This document shows, piece by piece, positions 8,250 through 18,095 of a stretch of DNA of 64,000 nucleotides; within the stretch, counting starts at the first letter, position 1; every line of letters starts with the position of its first letter. The DNA is from Calditrichota bacterium (lineage in GTDB: Bacteria > Electryoneota > RPQS01): contig JACJVZ010000001.1 in assembly GCA_020637445.1 (NCBI GenBank), positions 186,001-250,000 of the forward strand, written 5' to 3'. The translations under genes and the position numbers were made by a program. The notes under the pieces were generated by a model. The model was not told the DNA's origin and ran no database searches. It was given only the letters and a program-made list of their open reading frames with translations.

Positions 8250-10225
8250 AAGTTACTCGGGTGATGAAGTCGTTCATGGCAAATCTGCATGCGCGGTTCA
8301 CCGATCTTTCCATTCGGCACAAGATTACGCTGCTGATCGTGTCCGTTACGCTGGTCGCCGTGACAATCACTTACGCGACGTTCATGGTCTATGACAACCG
8401 CGTAGCCAAAGATCAACTGGCCGTTCGGCTAACGATTCTCGCGGATGTCGTAGGGGACAATTGCGTCGCCTCTTTGTCATTCATGGATTCGGAAGACGCG
8501 GAAAGAACTTTGACGTCCCTCGCGGCCGAATCTCAAATCGAACAAGCGGCATTGTGGAACGCGGACGGCGATTTGTTCGCGGTCTATCAAAAGAATCCAA
8601 AAGTAGAAGCGCCGCTGCTGAGAAGGTCCGGGTCCTATTTTTCCGACAAGTACCTGACAGTAGTCCGCACCGTTCGCATGAACGGTCAAGAAATTGGATG
8701 GATACTGCTGCAGTCGAATCTAACATTGTTGTTTGAGCGGCAAAGGCAGTACAATGCCATCGCGGTTATTCTATCGTTTCTCGCGCTTGCTACCGCGACG
8801 TTGTTGGCAGCGAAATTTCAAGAGTTTATTTCAAAGCCGATCCTGTCTCTCGCCGAAACGGCGCGAAATGTTACGGAAGACCGCGACTACTCAGTGCGCG
8901 CGGAAAAGGCCGGGGAAGACGAAGTTGGCGCTTTGATTTTGTCTTTCAACAACATGCTCTCGGAAATCCAGCGCAGAGATCAGGACCTCCGTGGCGCACA
9001 AACCGCGTTGCGGGAACGCGCAATCGAGTTGCAGCTTGAATTGACTGAGAGGCAGAAGGCGGAATTGGAAGCAGCACAAATGCGGAGGTTCCTCCAAAAT
9101 GTGATCGACTCCATGCCTTCGATATTGATTGCAGTGGACGAGGATTTGCGGGTGACCCAATGGAATCTCGAGGCCGAGCAACTGACAAAGGTCAGCCGGC
9201 ACGATGCTCTGCATTGTTCTGCGGAAGATGTGTTTCCGTTCCATTCGGATACCATTAGTGCTATTCGCGCCGCCATGAAAACGAATGAAGTTCAGAAGCG
9301 CGAACGAGTCAATGAGTTTGACGAAGAACAGGACCGCATGCGGGATATCATCATCTACCCGCTCAGGACGGATACGGTCGTCGGCGCGGTAATTCGAGTG
9401 GATGACGTTACGGAACGAGCCCGCATGGAAGAGTTGATGACTCAGACGGAGAAAATGATGTCCGTCGGCGGATTGGCGGCCGGCATGGCTCACGAGATCA
9501 ATAATCCGCTCGGCATTATTCTGCAAGGCGCACAGAATATCAAGCGGCGTCTTTCTGGAGATCTGAAAAAGAACCATGAGGCGGCGGCCCGCATCAACGT
9601 CAGTTTGGAAACGGTAGCGGACTATATGCAGGAGCGTGGTATATTTGATTTTCTGGACGACATAAACGACGCCGGAAAACGGGCATCGTCGATTGTCACG
9701 AATATGTTGAACTTCAGCCGCAAATCCGAGGTGGACCGGTCAACATTTCGATTGGAAGACTTGCTTGATACGGCTGTGCAGCTTGCGACAAACGACTATG
9801 ATCTGAAGAAGAAATACGACTTCCGCGGAATACGCATAGTCAGGGAATACTCCAACGATGTGCCGCCCGTGCCTTGTATTGCGACGAAGTTGGAACAAGT
9901 GTTCTTGAATCTTTTGAAGAACGCGGCTCATGCGTTGGCAGATTTCCATCAAGGAACGTTTCCGCAAATCACGCTTCGCACTCGCATGGCGAAGGATGCT
10001 GTCCGCGTTGAGATCGAAGACAATGGTCCGGGAATGGATGAAACGGTGAGAAGACGGATATTCGAGCCGTTCTTCACGACGAAAGAGGTCGGGACGGGAA
10101 CGGGGTTGGGATTGTCGGTATCCTATTTTATCATTGTCGACAACCATCACGGTACAATTGAAGTTGAATCAAGTCCCGGCCAGGGCGCGAAGTTTGTTAT
10201 CTCCTTGCCGTTTGCAGACGCGTAG
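8246..10225 (+). CDS. Membrane sensor histidine kinase with CHASE8-like periplasmic domain
   Basis: 659 residues from GTG at 8246 (ATG at 8264 is an alternative). Order: TM1 (~26-48), CHASE8-like periplasmic sensor (~50-160; LADVVGDNCVASLSFMD), TM2 (~168-190), HAMP (~192-245), coiled coil, PAS (~285-395), HisKA with GLAAGMAHEINNPLG (phosphoacceptor His416), and HATPase with NLLKNAAHAL, DNGPGMD, FEPFFTTKEVGTGTGLGLS. The sensor half is the type found in YfiN, with the GGDEF output replaced by a kinase. It forms one unit with the YfiR gene and the hybrid regulator that follows. Confidence 0.92.
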   Translation: MKVTRVMKSFMANLHARFTDLSIRHKITLLIVSVTLVAVTITYATFMVYDNRVAKDQLAVRLTILADVVGDNCVASLSFMDSEDAERTLTSLAAESQIEQAALWNADGDLFAVYQKNPKVEAPLLRRSGSYFSDKYLTVVRTVRMNGQEIGWILLQSNLTLLFERQRQYNAIAVILSFLALATATLLAAKFQEFISKPILSLAETARNVTEDRDYSVRAEKAGEDEVGALILSFNNMLSEIQRRDQDLRGAQTALRERAIELQLELTERQKAELEAAQMRRFLQNVIDSMPSILIAVDEDLRVTQWNLEAEQLTKVSRHDALHCSAEDVFPFHSDTISAIRAAMKTNEVQKRERVNEFDEEQDRMRDIIIYPLRTDTVVGAVIRVDDVTERARMEELMTQTEKMMSVGGLAAGMAHEINNPLGIILQGAQNIKRRLSGDLKKNHEAAARINVSLETVADYMQERGIFDFLDDINDAGKRASSIVTNMLNFSRKSEVDRSTFRLEDLLDTAVQLATNDYDLKKKYDFRGIRIVREYSNDVPPVPCIATKLEQVFLNLLKNAAHALADFHQGTFPQITLRTRMAKDAVRVEIEDNGPGMDETVRRRIFEPFFTTKEVGTGTGLGLSVSYFIIVDNHHGTIEVESSPGQGAKFVISLPFADA

Positions 10226-10250
10226 GAGTCGCACGACGGAAACAAATACA

Positions 10251-12356
10251 GTGAAACCGATTCAGAAAATGAGCGACTTACAAAAGAAAATCCTGACTAT
10301 AGACGACGAACGCGCGGTTCGCAATTCGCTGAGAGCCTACCTCGAGGACAGTGACTTCGATGTGATTGAAGCCTGCGACGGCCAAAAGGGGATAGAGCTG
10401 ATCAAGTCGGAAAATCCCGATCTTGTGCTATGCGACTTGCGTATGCCGAACGTCGACGGTCTCGAGGTCGTTCGGTTTGTATCTCAAAACAAACCGGAAA
10501 TGCCGATCATCATAGTTTCCGGAACCGGAGTCATTGGCGACGCCGTTGAAGCCGTGCGCCTCGGCGCTTGGGATTACGTGCTTAAGCCGATCGAGGACAT
10601 GGGTGCTCTTGAGCATATTATTCTCAAGGCACTCGATCGCGCACGACTCGTTCGCGAAAACAGGCAGTACAAAGAGCACCTCGTCGATGAGGTAAGAAGA
10701 CAAACCTCGGAAATCAGAGAACAAGCGGAACAACTTGAACGAGCAAATGCCGCACTTCGGCTGGAAATCGTGGAGCGTGAAAAGGCGGAACAGATTGTCG
10801 CGGACAGCGAACAACGCTATCGCGAACTCGTCGACAATCTACAAGAAGGATTGGGAAGCGTAAATTCCAATGAAGTATTTACGTTTTGCAACATGGCCAT
10901 GGCAAGAATATTCGAGACCACTCCGTCGGACCTAATAGGGCGGTCGCTATTGGACTTCCTGCCCGATACTTCTCAAAGAATGGTGCTCAAGCAGACGCGC
11001 GAAAGGTCTCAGGGTCGGGTTGGGATGTACGAGATTGAAATTAGGACTGCAAACGGAAACACACGACACATCCTCGTTCATTCGCGTCCGATGTTCGACG
11101 TTGATAACAACTTCGTCGGCGCTTCGTCGCTGATTCAGGATGTTACAGAGCAAAGGAAGCTCGAACAGCATTTGCGTCACGCGCAAAAAATGGAGACAAT
11201 CGGCACGCTGGCTGGAGGAATCGCACATGACTTCAACAACATCTTAACTCCGATTCTTGGCTATGCAGAAATGGCCATTGCGGATTGGGGCGTGCGAGAG
11301 GGTTCCAAGGAAAACATCGAGCAGATTGTCACGGCCGCTCTTCGAGCGAGAGACCTTGTCAAGCAGATTCTCCTTTTTAGCAGGCAGAACGAGAGTTCCA
11401 AAGAACCGACGGAAATCCAACTCGTCGTCCGCGAGGCCGTCAAATTATTGCGATCGACCCTTCCTGCGGAGATCGAGATTACGGATCAAATTGATCGCCA
11501 GTCCGCTCTCGTCCTGGCCGACGCGACCCAAATTCACCAGTTGGTGATGAATCTCTGCACGAATGCGTTCCATGCCATGGAAGAGAAGGGTGGAGAGTTA
11601 TCTATTGGCTTATCACAGGTGCTTGTTGACAGCAGCATGGCCGAACTGTATCCCAGCTTGAAAGCGGGACCGTATCTCCGGTTGACGGTAAGTGATACAG
11701 GCTGCGGAATGAGCAAAGAGCTTCAAGAAAAAGTGTTTGAACCGTTCTTCACGACCAAAGAAGCGGGAAAGGGCACCGGGCTGGGGCTTTCCATTGCTCA
11801 TGGAATCGTAGCGGAACACTCCGGTCACATCGCTCTGTACAGTGAATTGGGTCAAGGCACTACGTTTCAGGTGTATCTGCCGCAACTCTTCAAAGGCGAG
11901 AAGCACTCCAATTCAAATGAGCCTGTCCAACTTTCGGGAACGGAGAGAATACTCCTCGTTGATGATGAAAAACAGATTGCCGAGATGACGACAAGGATCT
12001 TAGACAGGCTTGGCTACCGGGTAACGACATTCACCAACAGTCAGGAAGCGCTCGACAGGTTTTTGGCCGGTCCCGACGATTTTGATTTGTTGATTACGGA
12101 CCTCAACATGCCCAAAATCTCTGGCACAAAATTGATTCTGTCCATTCACGCAGAGCGTCCCAGTCTTCCGGTAATCGCATTCAGTGGGTTTAGCGAAAAG
12201 ATAACGGAAACAAACTGCGCGTCCTATGGAATCAAGCACTTCGTCATGAAGCCTGTGGTGACTATGGAGCTTGCCGGAGTGATTCGCGACGCAATAGGAC
12301 CCCGCAGCGAGACAGTCAATCCGGGCAAACTTGAGCAAGTCAAGCAGCCAAAATAG
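10251..12356 (+). CDS. Hybrid histidine kinase/response regulator (REC-PAS-HisKA-HATPase-REC)
   Basis: Soluble protein of about 700 residues. The GTG at 10251 or ATG at 10269 is the likely start; an upstream in-frame ATG at 10134 would overlap the previous gene by 92 nt. Numbered from 10269: REC1 with IDDE, phosphoacceptor Asp56 in CDLRMP and Lys106 in LKP; coiled coil (~125-175); PAS (~185-300); HisKA with GTLAGGIAHDFNNIL; HATPase with NLCTNAFHAM, DTGCGM, FEPFFTTKEAGKGTGLGLS; and C-terminal REC2 (LLVDDEK, TDLNMP, MKP). It has no DNA-binding output domain, so it either acts through a separate regulator or relays phosphate. It is the probable partner of the upstream CHASE8 kinase. Confidence 0.92.
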   Translation: MKPIQKMSDLQKKILTIDDERAVRNSLRAYLEDSDFDVIEACDGQKGIELIKSENPDLVLCDLRMPNVDGLEVVRFVSQNKPEMPIIIVSGTGVIGDAVEAVRLGAWDYVLKPIEDMGALEHIILKALDRARLVRENRQYKEHLVDEVRRQTSEIREQAEQLERANAALRLEIVEREKAEQIVADSEQRYRELVDNLQEGLGSVNSNEVFTFCNMAMARIFETTPSDLIGRSLLDFLPDTSQRMVLKQTRERSQGRVGMYEIEIRTANGNTRHILVHSRPMFDVDNNFVGASSLIQDVTEQRKLEQHLRHAQKMETIGTLAGGIAHDFNNILTPILGYAEMAIADWGVREGSKENIEQIVTAALRARDLVKQILLFSRQNESSKEPTEIQLVVREAVKLLRSTLPAEIEITDQIDRQSALVLADATQIHQLVMNLCTNAFHAMEEKGGELSIGLSQVLVDSSMAELYPSLKAGPYLRLTVSDTGCGMSKELQEKVFEPFFTTKEAGKGTGLGLSIAHGIVAEHSGHIALYSELGQGTTFQVYLPQLFKGEKHSNSNEPVQLSGTERILLVDDEKQIAEMTTRILDRLGYRVTTFTNSQEALDRFLAGPDDFDLLITDLNMPKISGTKLILSIHAERPSLPVIAFSGFSEKITETNCASYGIKHFVMKPVVTMELAGVIRDAIGPRSETVNPGKLEQVKQPK

Positions 12357-12497
12357 AGCGATACTGTCCGATGAAACTATTTAGCCTCGCTTTTCTGGCT
12401 GGGTACAGTTTAAACAACAGTTTACCTTAAAGATAATACCCTCCTTGCTCCCCTGACGGGGTAAGGGGTGGAATAACATGGCCTTGTTGCATGGAAT

Positions 12498-12531
12498 GCC
12501 CCCGGAACACACCGGGGGCTTTGTTGCTTTT
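12498..12531 (+). terminator. Rho-independent terminator in the 12357-12749 gap
   Basis: GCCCCCGG (12498-12505) pairs with CCGGGGGC (12512-12519), followed by a T-rich tail. It closes the signalling operon. The rest of the gap to 12749 holds no convincing gene. Confidence 0.8.
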
Positions 12532-12749
12532 CAGCCCATCTGACGACTCACACTCGACAGTCGCCATCTTGGTTTTGCTCGGCAACCAAATAGGACACAT
12601 AGCGGCATATTCACTCGTTATTTCTGACTGAAACTTGCAATTGTATGATTGCCGAGTTATCTTGACTTTCGTGTTGCCACAAGACTCTGAATTTAGGCAG
12701 CAGCTTCAGCCGACTCTCACCGAATTCTCTCCTTCACAGGCATTCCACT

Positions 12750-14495
12750 ATGCAAACATCATCTGCTCCGACCGCGCGGAAACCGCGTTCAAAGCTGCCG
12801 CAGAGCTTCTGGGTAGCCAACACCATGGAGATTTTCGAGCGTTTGGCATGGTACGGCTTTTTTGCCGTATCGACGCTCTACATAACCGGATCGCGGGCGG
12901 AGGGCGCGCTCGGATTCACTTCCGAACAGCGCGGCATGCTGCAGGGAATTGTGCCCTTCATACTCTACCTTCTGCCGGTGGTGTTTGGCGCATTGGGAGA
13001 CCGATTCGGCTACAAGAAGACTTTCTTTGTCGCTTATACGTTGATGGTGCCGGCCTACTACCTGCTCGGGCAATTTACCGCGTTCGGGACGTTTTTCATG
13101 GCGTTCTTATTTGTAGCAGTGGGTGCGGCAATCTTCAAACCCGTGGTCGTCGGAACGGTCGCGAGGACGACGGACGAAACGAATTCCTCGATGGGATTCG
13201 GGATCTTCTACATGATGGTCAACATCGGAGGATTTGTCGGCCCGATTGTGGCCGGTATCGTTCGTGTAAGGTATGGTTGGGATTGGGTCTTCATCGCGTC
13301 CGCATTTTGGATTGCCTGCAATTTCATCTGGCTCCTGCTTTTCTACAAGGAGCCGACGACCGAAGCGGGCAGCGCGGACAAGCGCTCGCTAAAGCAGGTC
13401 TTCTCCGGAATCGTCGAGGTCCTCGGCAACGGGCGGTTTTTCCTGCTGGTGTTTTTCATTCTCGCACTGCTGGCAATTTCGGGTCGCGACATTTCTTGGA
13501 CCCAAATGCTATTGATAGCCGGGACATGGATAGTCCTGAATCTCCTGCTCGATATCCCGCTGCGCGCGCGTGCTAAGACGAACAGCGGGGGCGCGTGGTT
13601 CATGCAGCCGCTCAAGCTCGGGAATTGGAAGTTCGCGCTTTATCTTTTGATTCTCTCCGGTTTCTGGACGTCGTTCAACCAAATCTTCTTGACGATGCCC
13701 GAGTTTATTCGCGACTATGTCGATACGAGCGATATGGTTGAAACAGCTCGCAACTGGGTTGGGGACGATTTCGCCCGTGAATTCGCGGCCGTGAACGAAG
13801 ACCTGCTCTCAAACGAAATCATAACGTTCGCAGCGGAGCATAAGACCGAAGCGGCGGGCGCCGTTGCCTTGTCACAAGAAACCGTGACGAAATTCAAACG
13901 GACACTGCTTGATTTCAAAGTTCGTGTTCCGGAGACGGATATTCGTTCCTCAATTTCATCACTTAGTACTGACACTGCGTCAGCCAAGGCGCTGGCGCAC
14001 ACCTGGGCAGAAAAATACCGGCAAGTGAATCCTGAGTACATCATAAACATCGATGCCGGAGCGATTGTCGTGTTTCAGGTTCTTGTATCTTTCTTGATAG
14101 GCTTCTTCCCGCCACTCTCCGTGATGGTCATAGGTATTCTCGTGTCCGCTGTGGGCATAGGAATGAGTGCGTGGCTCTCGACAGGATGGCTGGTTACGCT
14201 TGCAATCACGATTTTCGCATTCGGTGAGATGATCGCGTCTCCCAAAAGTCAAGAGTATGTCGGCCGCATCGCACCGCAGCAAAAGGTTGCGATGTACATG
14301 GGATTTTATTTTTGGACAATTGCACTGGGCAACATATTTGGAGGTCGTCTGTCCGGTGAACTTTATGGTTCGCTTGCCCGTGACGCCGGAAGACCGGACT
14401 TAATGTGGATGATCTTCGGCGGCCTTGCCCTCTTGACCGCGCTGTTGCTTGTTTTGTATGACAAGCTCATCCTCAAAAAGGGCAACCCCGAGTGA
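12750..14495 (+). CDS. POT family (PTR2) proton-coupled oligopeptide transporter
   Basis: 581 residues with about 12-14 membrane segments. The POT signature ExxER is present as E27-I-F-E30-R31 followed by AWYG, and the first loop has GALGDRFGYKKT, the MFS/POT loop motif. It probably imports di- or tripeptides with protons. It is longer than typical bacterial POTs (~500) because of a roughly 105-residue hydrophilic insertion (about residues 325-430, nt 13722-14045) between membrane segments, starting SDMVETARNW. Monocistronic, with a strong terminator behind. A second, shorter POT gene lies at 52381. Confidence 0.92.
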   Translation: MQTSSAPTARKPRSKLPQSFWVANTMEIFERLAWYGFFAVSTLYITGSRAEGALGFTSEQRGMLQGIVPFILYLLPVVFGALGDRFGYKKTFFVAYTLMVPAYYLLGQFTAFGTFFMAFLFVAVGAAIFKPVVVGTVARTTDETNSSMGFGIFYMMVNIGGFVGPIVAGIVRVRYGWDWVFIASAFWIACNFIWLLLFYKEPTTEAGSADKRSLKQVFSGIVEVLGNGRFFLLVFFILALLAISGRDISWTQMLLIAGTWIVLNLLLDIPLRARAKTNSGGAWFMQPLKLGNWKFALYLLILSGFWTSFNQIFLTMPEFIRDYVDTSDMVETARNWVGDDFAREFAAVNEDLLSNEIITFAAEHKTEAAGAVALSQETVTKFKRTLLDFKVRVPETDIRSSISSLSTDTASAKALAHTWAEKYRQVNPEYIINIDAGAIVVFQVLVSFLIGFFPPLSVMVIGILVSAVGIGMSAWLSTGWLVTLAITIFAFGEMIASPKSQEYVGRIAPQQKVAMYMGFYFWTIALGNIFGGRLSGELYGSLARDAGRPDLMWMIFGGLALLTALLLVLYDKLILKKGNPE

Positions 14496-14532
14496 TACTA
14501 TCAAACTAAGCCCATGGTCAGTTGAATAATGT

Positions 14533-14570
14533 GAAGGGTTTGCGAATGATCGCAAACCCTTCGTCATTTT
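14533..14570 (+). terminator. Terminator after the POT transporter
   Basis: Perfect 13-bp stem, GAAGGGTTTGCGA (14533-14545) with TCGCAAACCCTTC (14550-14562), loop ATGA, then a short T-rich tail. Confidence 0.85.
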
Positions 14571-14583
14571 AGGTGGATTGCTT

Positions 14584-14973
14584 ATGCTAAGAAGAAAATA
14601 CAAGAGAGAGGCACATCGAAATACGAATTCTATGTCTAAATATAAAAAGCGTACGATCACTGCGGAAGTGGGGTATGAAGATTCATTCGAAGCAGTTGGA
14701 ACTCCACCAGACAAGGGATTTCAAGAGCGAACTATTCGAAAATCATTGACAAACCTCGAAGTTCTGCTTAATTTCATTAGCAAGCAAATGGCCGGGATCC
14801 ACTCCGGCGCAACGAATCCAGAGCGAGTTCTCGGTCGCATATCGCGGCGAGGGCTCGCTCGTTGCTTTTCGGAGCTGCACAGAAAATGCAGTTTGCATTG
14901 GGCTACTCGCCTCTTACTCGGTTTCAATGGCATATGGAATATGCAAGTGCTCAATCCGTTGCCCTATTCATGA
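14584..14973 (+). CDS. Small hypothetical protein
   Basis: About 129 residues from the ATG at 14584, with AGGTGG six bases upstream as a fair ribosome site. The product is basic and hydrophilic with no signal peptide or motif that I recognise (MSKYKKRTITAEVGYEDSFEA...). It ends 20 nt before the secreted repeat protein. It could be a chance ORF; the SD and position are the only support. Confidence 0.35.
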   Translation: MLRRKYKREAHRNTNSMSKYKKRTITAEVGYEDSFEAVGTPPDKGFQERTIRKSLTNLEVLLNFISKQMAGIHSGATNPERVLGRISRRGLARCFSELHRKCSLHWATRLLLGFNGIWNMQVLNPLPYS

Positions 14974-14993
14974 CATAGTAGAAAGGATTAGTA

Positions 14994-17987
14994 ATGCGGC
15001 ATAAGAGTTGGTTGTTCACAGCGCTTATGATTCTCGTTTCAATAGCATATGCACCAAATTTGAGCGCACAATGTCAGTCTCGCGTACTTGTTTCTGCCGT
15101 CAGTGACGACGGCGAATCGAGTTTCGCCGTTTCCATCGCGACACTTGACTATCATTGCCTCACAGGAGGCAGTTTCAACGTGCAAACTTCACCACCCGGC
15201 GCGGTGATGTTCGAAAACGGAATCGATTCATTCTTCGATGTGTTTACCGAGATCAGCACGGACGACTATGTGCGCAAGATCGGCCTGACGCCGACTCTTC
15301 CGCCGGGAGTGTTGTTCGACGTGGTCACGGACGTAGTCTATGACGATCCGTGGTATCCTCCGCAAGTCGTGGTCGAAACCTGCTGGATAAATCCGGGAAC
15401 GATGATTTTTGAAGCCTTCGTACCGGCGCCTATCCCGGACTCCGTTCCTCCCTTAATGGTCATGGGACAATCGGCGTGCTTTAAGGTTGTCCACAAAGTT
15501 TACAAAATTCCGCTGGCAAATCCCGGATCCGGTATGTTCCCCGCAATCATAGTAACACCCGGTTGCGGGCCGGGCGACATTTGTATCGACGATCCTGCCT
15601 GCACACCCGGAGGAGAATTTGATTACCGTTGGGACGTCTATCAAGATGACAACCAATGGTATCTCGAATTTGAGTATTCAAATGCTTCCATTCAACCCGT
15701 GTGCTACTGCGTGACCTACGTTGGAGGATGGCCAATTCAATGGAAGTATGGGTGGCTTGTTGGCCTTGACGCACGCGAACAAACCGTCACAGTTTCAACC
15801 AGCCCTCTAAATGGAGCAATCTCCTGCGGCACAGTCGATCTATTCTCCTATCCACCCGGCGCGGAGATTGGTCCGTTGCCCAATGGTGGAGCATTTGAAG
15901 GAAATGTGGAAAGGGAGGTTATCGGTGAAGTTCAGGTTTCACGCGGAACGTTCCAAGCGGGGGACGAGTTTTCGATTGTAGCGTACGTGGATTACGCTGA
16001 ACCATGTGCAGACCTGCCGAGCGAATGGATCATCGAGCGCGTGCACGTGACCCCAGATGGAACACTTGAGGTCGTGGACGAAGGCGGCGAATGTCCGCAG
16101 GCACTCGTGAGTGTCCCGTCTTTCATGGATTTTGGACAAGCAGAGTGTATCACCGTATGTCATGACGTTTACTACATTCAGTTGAACACTCCACCCGAAA
16201 TGATGCCGGTAATCTCCGTGCAGCCCGGCTGCGACTTGCCCTGCGAAAATCCCGGATGTACACCCGGCGAACTCGAGAACTGTTGCTACTGGCTCGAACG
16301 AATCGGAACACATTGGTATCTCCGTTTCGAGTACTCTAATCCTGATCTCGAACCCGTCTGCTATTGTATTTCGTATTACGATTTGACTCCGTCCGGCACC
16401 GAAGGTTACGTGTTGGCGGCATTCGACGAAACGGCTCAGGCACTCCGTGTTTCACTCTGGGGCTCGAGCCCTGAAACGCCGCTTGCAGGCACGCTCGAAG
16501 TAGGTGCGGAGCCGCAATGCACGCCTGACAATTGGTATTGGGTTGAAAGTTTCTTCGATGTTTTTACCGATACAAGAACGTGGGAGCTTCCGTTTTGGCA
16601 AAGCTGCCGCCAAGAAGGAGAGGCCTTCCAACTCGTGGCCACAGTAACATTCGATGACCCGGGAGTTGATCCTATCTCGTATCGCGAGTGGATTATAGAG
16701 AATTCTGACGGAACATATTCTCCTTATACTGGTCCAACTGATCCGCCGTGCATATCCAATGTGCCGTCACAATTGCTTGAAGGGCAGGGTGCATGTTTCA
16801 CGGTCTGTCACGATATATTTGAGATTCCGCTCGTGGGAACCTCCGGAAGGCCGATTATCGAAGTTGTTCCGGGCTGCGGACCGGATTGTCCTGAAATTCA
16901 AGACTGTATGCCGGGTGCGCCGACGGACTACCAATGGTGGCTAACCGAAAGCGCCACGGGATGGACACTACATTTTGAATACTCGAATTCCTTCGTTCAG
17001 CCCGTGTGTTATTGTGTCACGTTTGTTGGCAGCGAACCTGAATGCGATCCGCATGTACTTGCCTGTTGGGATGAGTGGACTCAAGATTTGGATGTTTCTA
17101 TCGCAATCACAAGCGCGATGGGTGAAGTATGTGAAGCCAACGGAACGATTAACATTTATGTAATGCCGCCGGAAGCCGCGGTTATTGGACCCTATCCCAC
17201 CGAGTTCGCTGGTGTCGGTTCAGAGTGGTTCCACTTCCCTGTTGCAATAGATCCGCAACCGACAGTGCCCGAGAGTTTCTTTGACATCTTTATCGAAGTC
17301 GATTTCTCATCTCCTTCGCTTCCTCCGATTGTCTACCGAGAGCCCGTTCATACATTTGGTCTGCCTCCTGATATTTGGACGGAGAACGTCGATGAGGGCG
17401 GAGAATGTATGTACACGAGTATTCCGCCGTACGGAATGTCGCCCTCGATGTCATGGTGCTTCATCGTTTGCCACGATGTCTATCATATTCCGGTCTACTC
17501 GCAGACCGAACCCCGAATTCTCGTGACTCCTGGCTGTTACGGAGCGCCGCTGGACAATTGCGAGCCGACGGAATGCACGCCCGGCGGACTGTGGGACTAT
17601 CGCTATGACGTGTACTGGGACATTTTCTCAGAAACGTGGGTTCTGGAATTTGAGTACTCAAACCAAAATATCGAGCCGGTCTGCTATTGCGTAAGCGTGC
17701 TGGCTCCGCTGTGCCTCCCCGTCGATGATCTCACAATTCTTTACTTCGACGACCCCACCGCACAGCCATACATTCAGTTGACTTGGACAGCTCCGCAATC
17801 AGGAATTTACGACATCTACAGCACGGAGTTGACGAACTATTCGACAATGCCTCCAAGCTCCGAATGGACTCTCGAAGAGTCTCTCTGGATTCCTGACGAC
17901 GGATTACAGTCTTGGACTCAAGCTCTCGGAGAATCAGAGTTCAAGTTCTATGCAATTGTGGTGAATTGCTCGCCTCCCTCGAGATAA
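14994..17987 (+). CDS. Secreted Cys-rich four-repeat protein of unknown function
   Basis: 997 residues with a signal peptide (to about residue 25, LSAQC). Four repeats of ~220 residues are visible; their core (C)xxVCHDVYxIP, then PGC, CTPG, a W-rich stretch, LEFEYSN and EPVCYCV recurs at about residues 164, 386, 603 and 824. The first copy lacks one Cys (VVHKVY). Regular Cys spacing suggests disulfides outside the cytoplasm. The last ~100 residues look like a fibronectin III-type domain (LTWTAPQSGIYDIY). No sorting domain is visible. Function unknown; surface adhesin or matrix protein is a guess. Confidence 0.85.
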   Translation: MRHKSWLFTALMILVSIAYAPNLSAQCQSRVLVSAVSDDGESSFAVSIATLDYHCLTGGSFNVQTSPPGAVMFENGIDSFFDVFTEISTDDYVRKIGLTPTLPPGVLFDVVTDVVYDDPWYPPQVVVETCWINPGTMIFEAFVPAPIPDSVPPLMVMGQSACFKVVHKVYKIPLANPGSGMFPAIIVTPGCGPGDICIDDPACTPGGEFDYRWDVYQDDNQWYLEFEYSNASIQPVCYCVTYVGGWPIQWKYGWLVGLDAREQTVTVSTSPLNGAISCGTVDLFSYPPGAEIGPLPNGGAFEGNVEREVIGEVQVSRGTFQAGDEFSIVAYVDYAEPCADLPSEWIIERVHVTPDGTLEVVDEGGECPQALVSVPSFMDFGQAECITVCHDVYYIQLNTPPEMMPVISVQPGCDLPCENPGCTPGELENCCYWLERIGTHWYLRFEYSNPDLEPVCYCISYYDLTPSGTEGYVLAAFDETAQALRVSLWGSSPETPLAGTLEVGAEPQCTPDNWYWVESFFDVFTDTRTWELPFWQSCRQEGEAFQLVATVTFDDPGVDPISYREWIIENSDGTYSPYTGPTDPPCISNVPSQLLEGQGACFTVCHDIFEIPLVGTSGRPIIEVVPGCGPDCPEIQDCMPGAPTDYQWWLTESATGWTLHFEYSNSFVQPVCYCVTFVGSEPECDPHVLACWDEWTQDLDVSIAITSAMGEVCEANGTINIYVMPPEAAVIGPYPTEFAGVGSEWFHFPVAIDPQPTVPESFFDIFIEVDFSSPSLPPIVYREPVHTFGLPPDIWTENVDEGGECMYTSIPPYGMSPSMSWCFIVCHDVYHIPVYSQTEPRILVTPGCYGAPLDNCEPTECTPGGLWDYRYDVYWDIFSETWVLEFEYSNQNIEPVCYCVSVLAPLCLPVDDLTILYFDDPTAQPYIQLTWTAPQSGIYDIYSTELTNYSTMPPSSEWTLEESLWIPDDGLQSWTQALGESEFKFYAIVVNCSPPSR

Positions 17988-18031
17988 TGCCTGACTTCAG
18001 GCGGTTTTGGGACCATCCAAAGTAACGAAAG

Positions 18032-18067
18032 AGGCCCTTAGGTATCTACCTAAGGGCCTTTATTTTG
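18032..18067. terminator. Bidirectional terminator between convergent genes
   Basis: AGGCCCTTAGGTA (18032-18044) pairs with TACCTAAGGGCCT (18047-18059), followed by TTATTTT on the plus strand. It lies between the repeat protein and the convergent anti-sigma gene. Confidence 0.85.
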
Positions 18068-18095
18068 AACTAACTTCCGTTTTGCAAGTCGCAAG

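Noticed and set aside
12635..13576. A 313-residue open frame overlapping the POT gene
   Set aside because: It lies in another frame of a clear transporter gene and is Arg/His-rich without motifs.
16135..17480. CxxxCH motifs in the Cys-rich repeat protein, possible atypical heme sites
   Set aside because: The first repeat lacks the second Cys, other conserved Cys lie in each repeat, and no distal ligand pattern is visible; disulfides are more likely.
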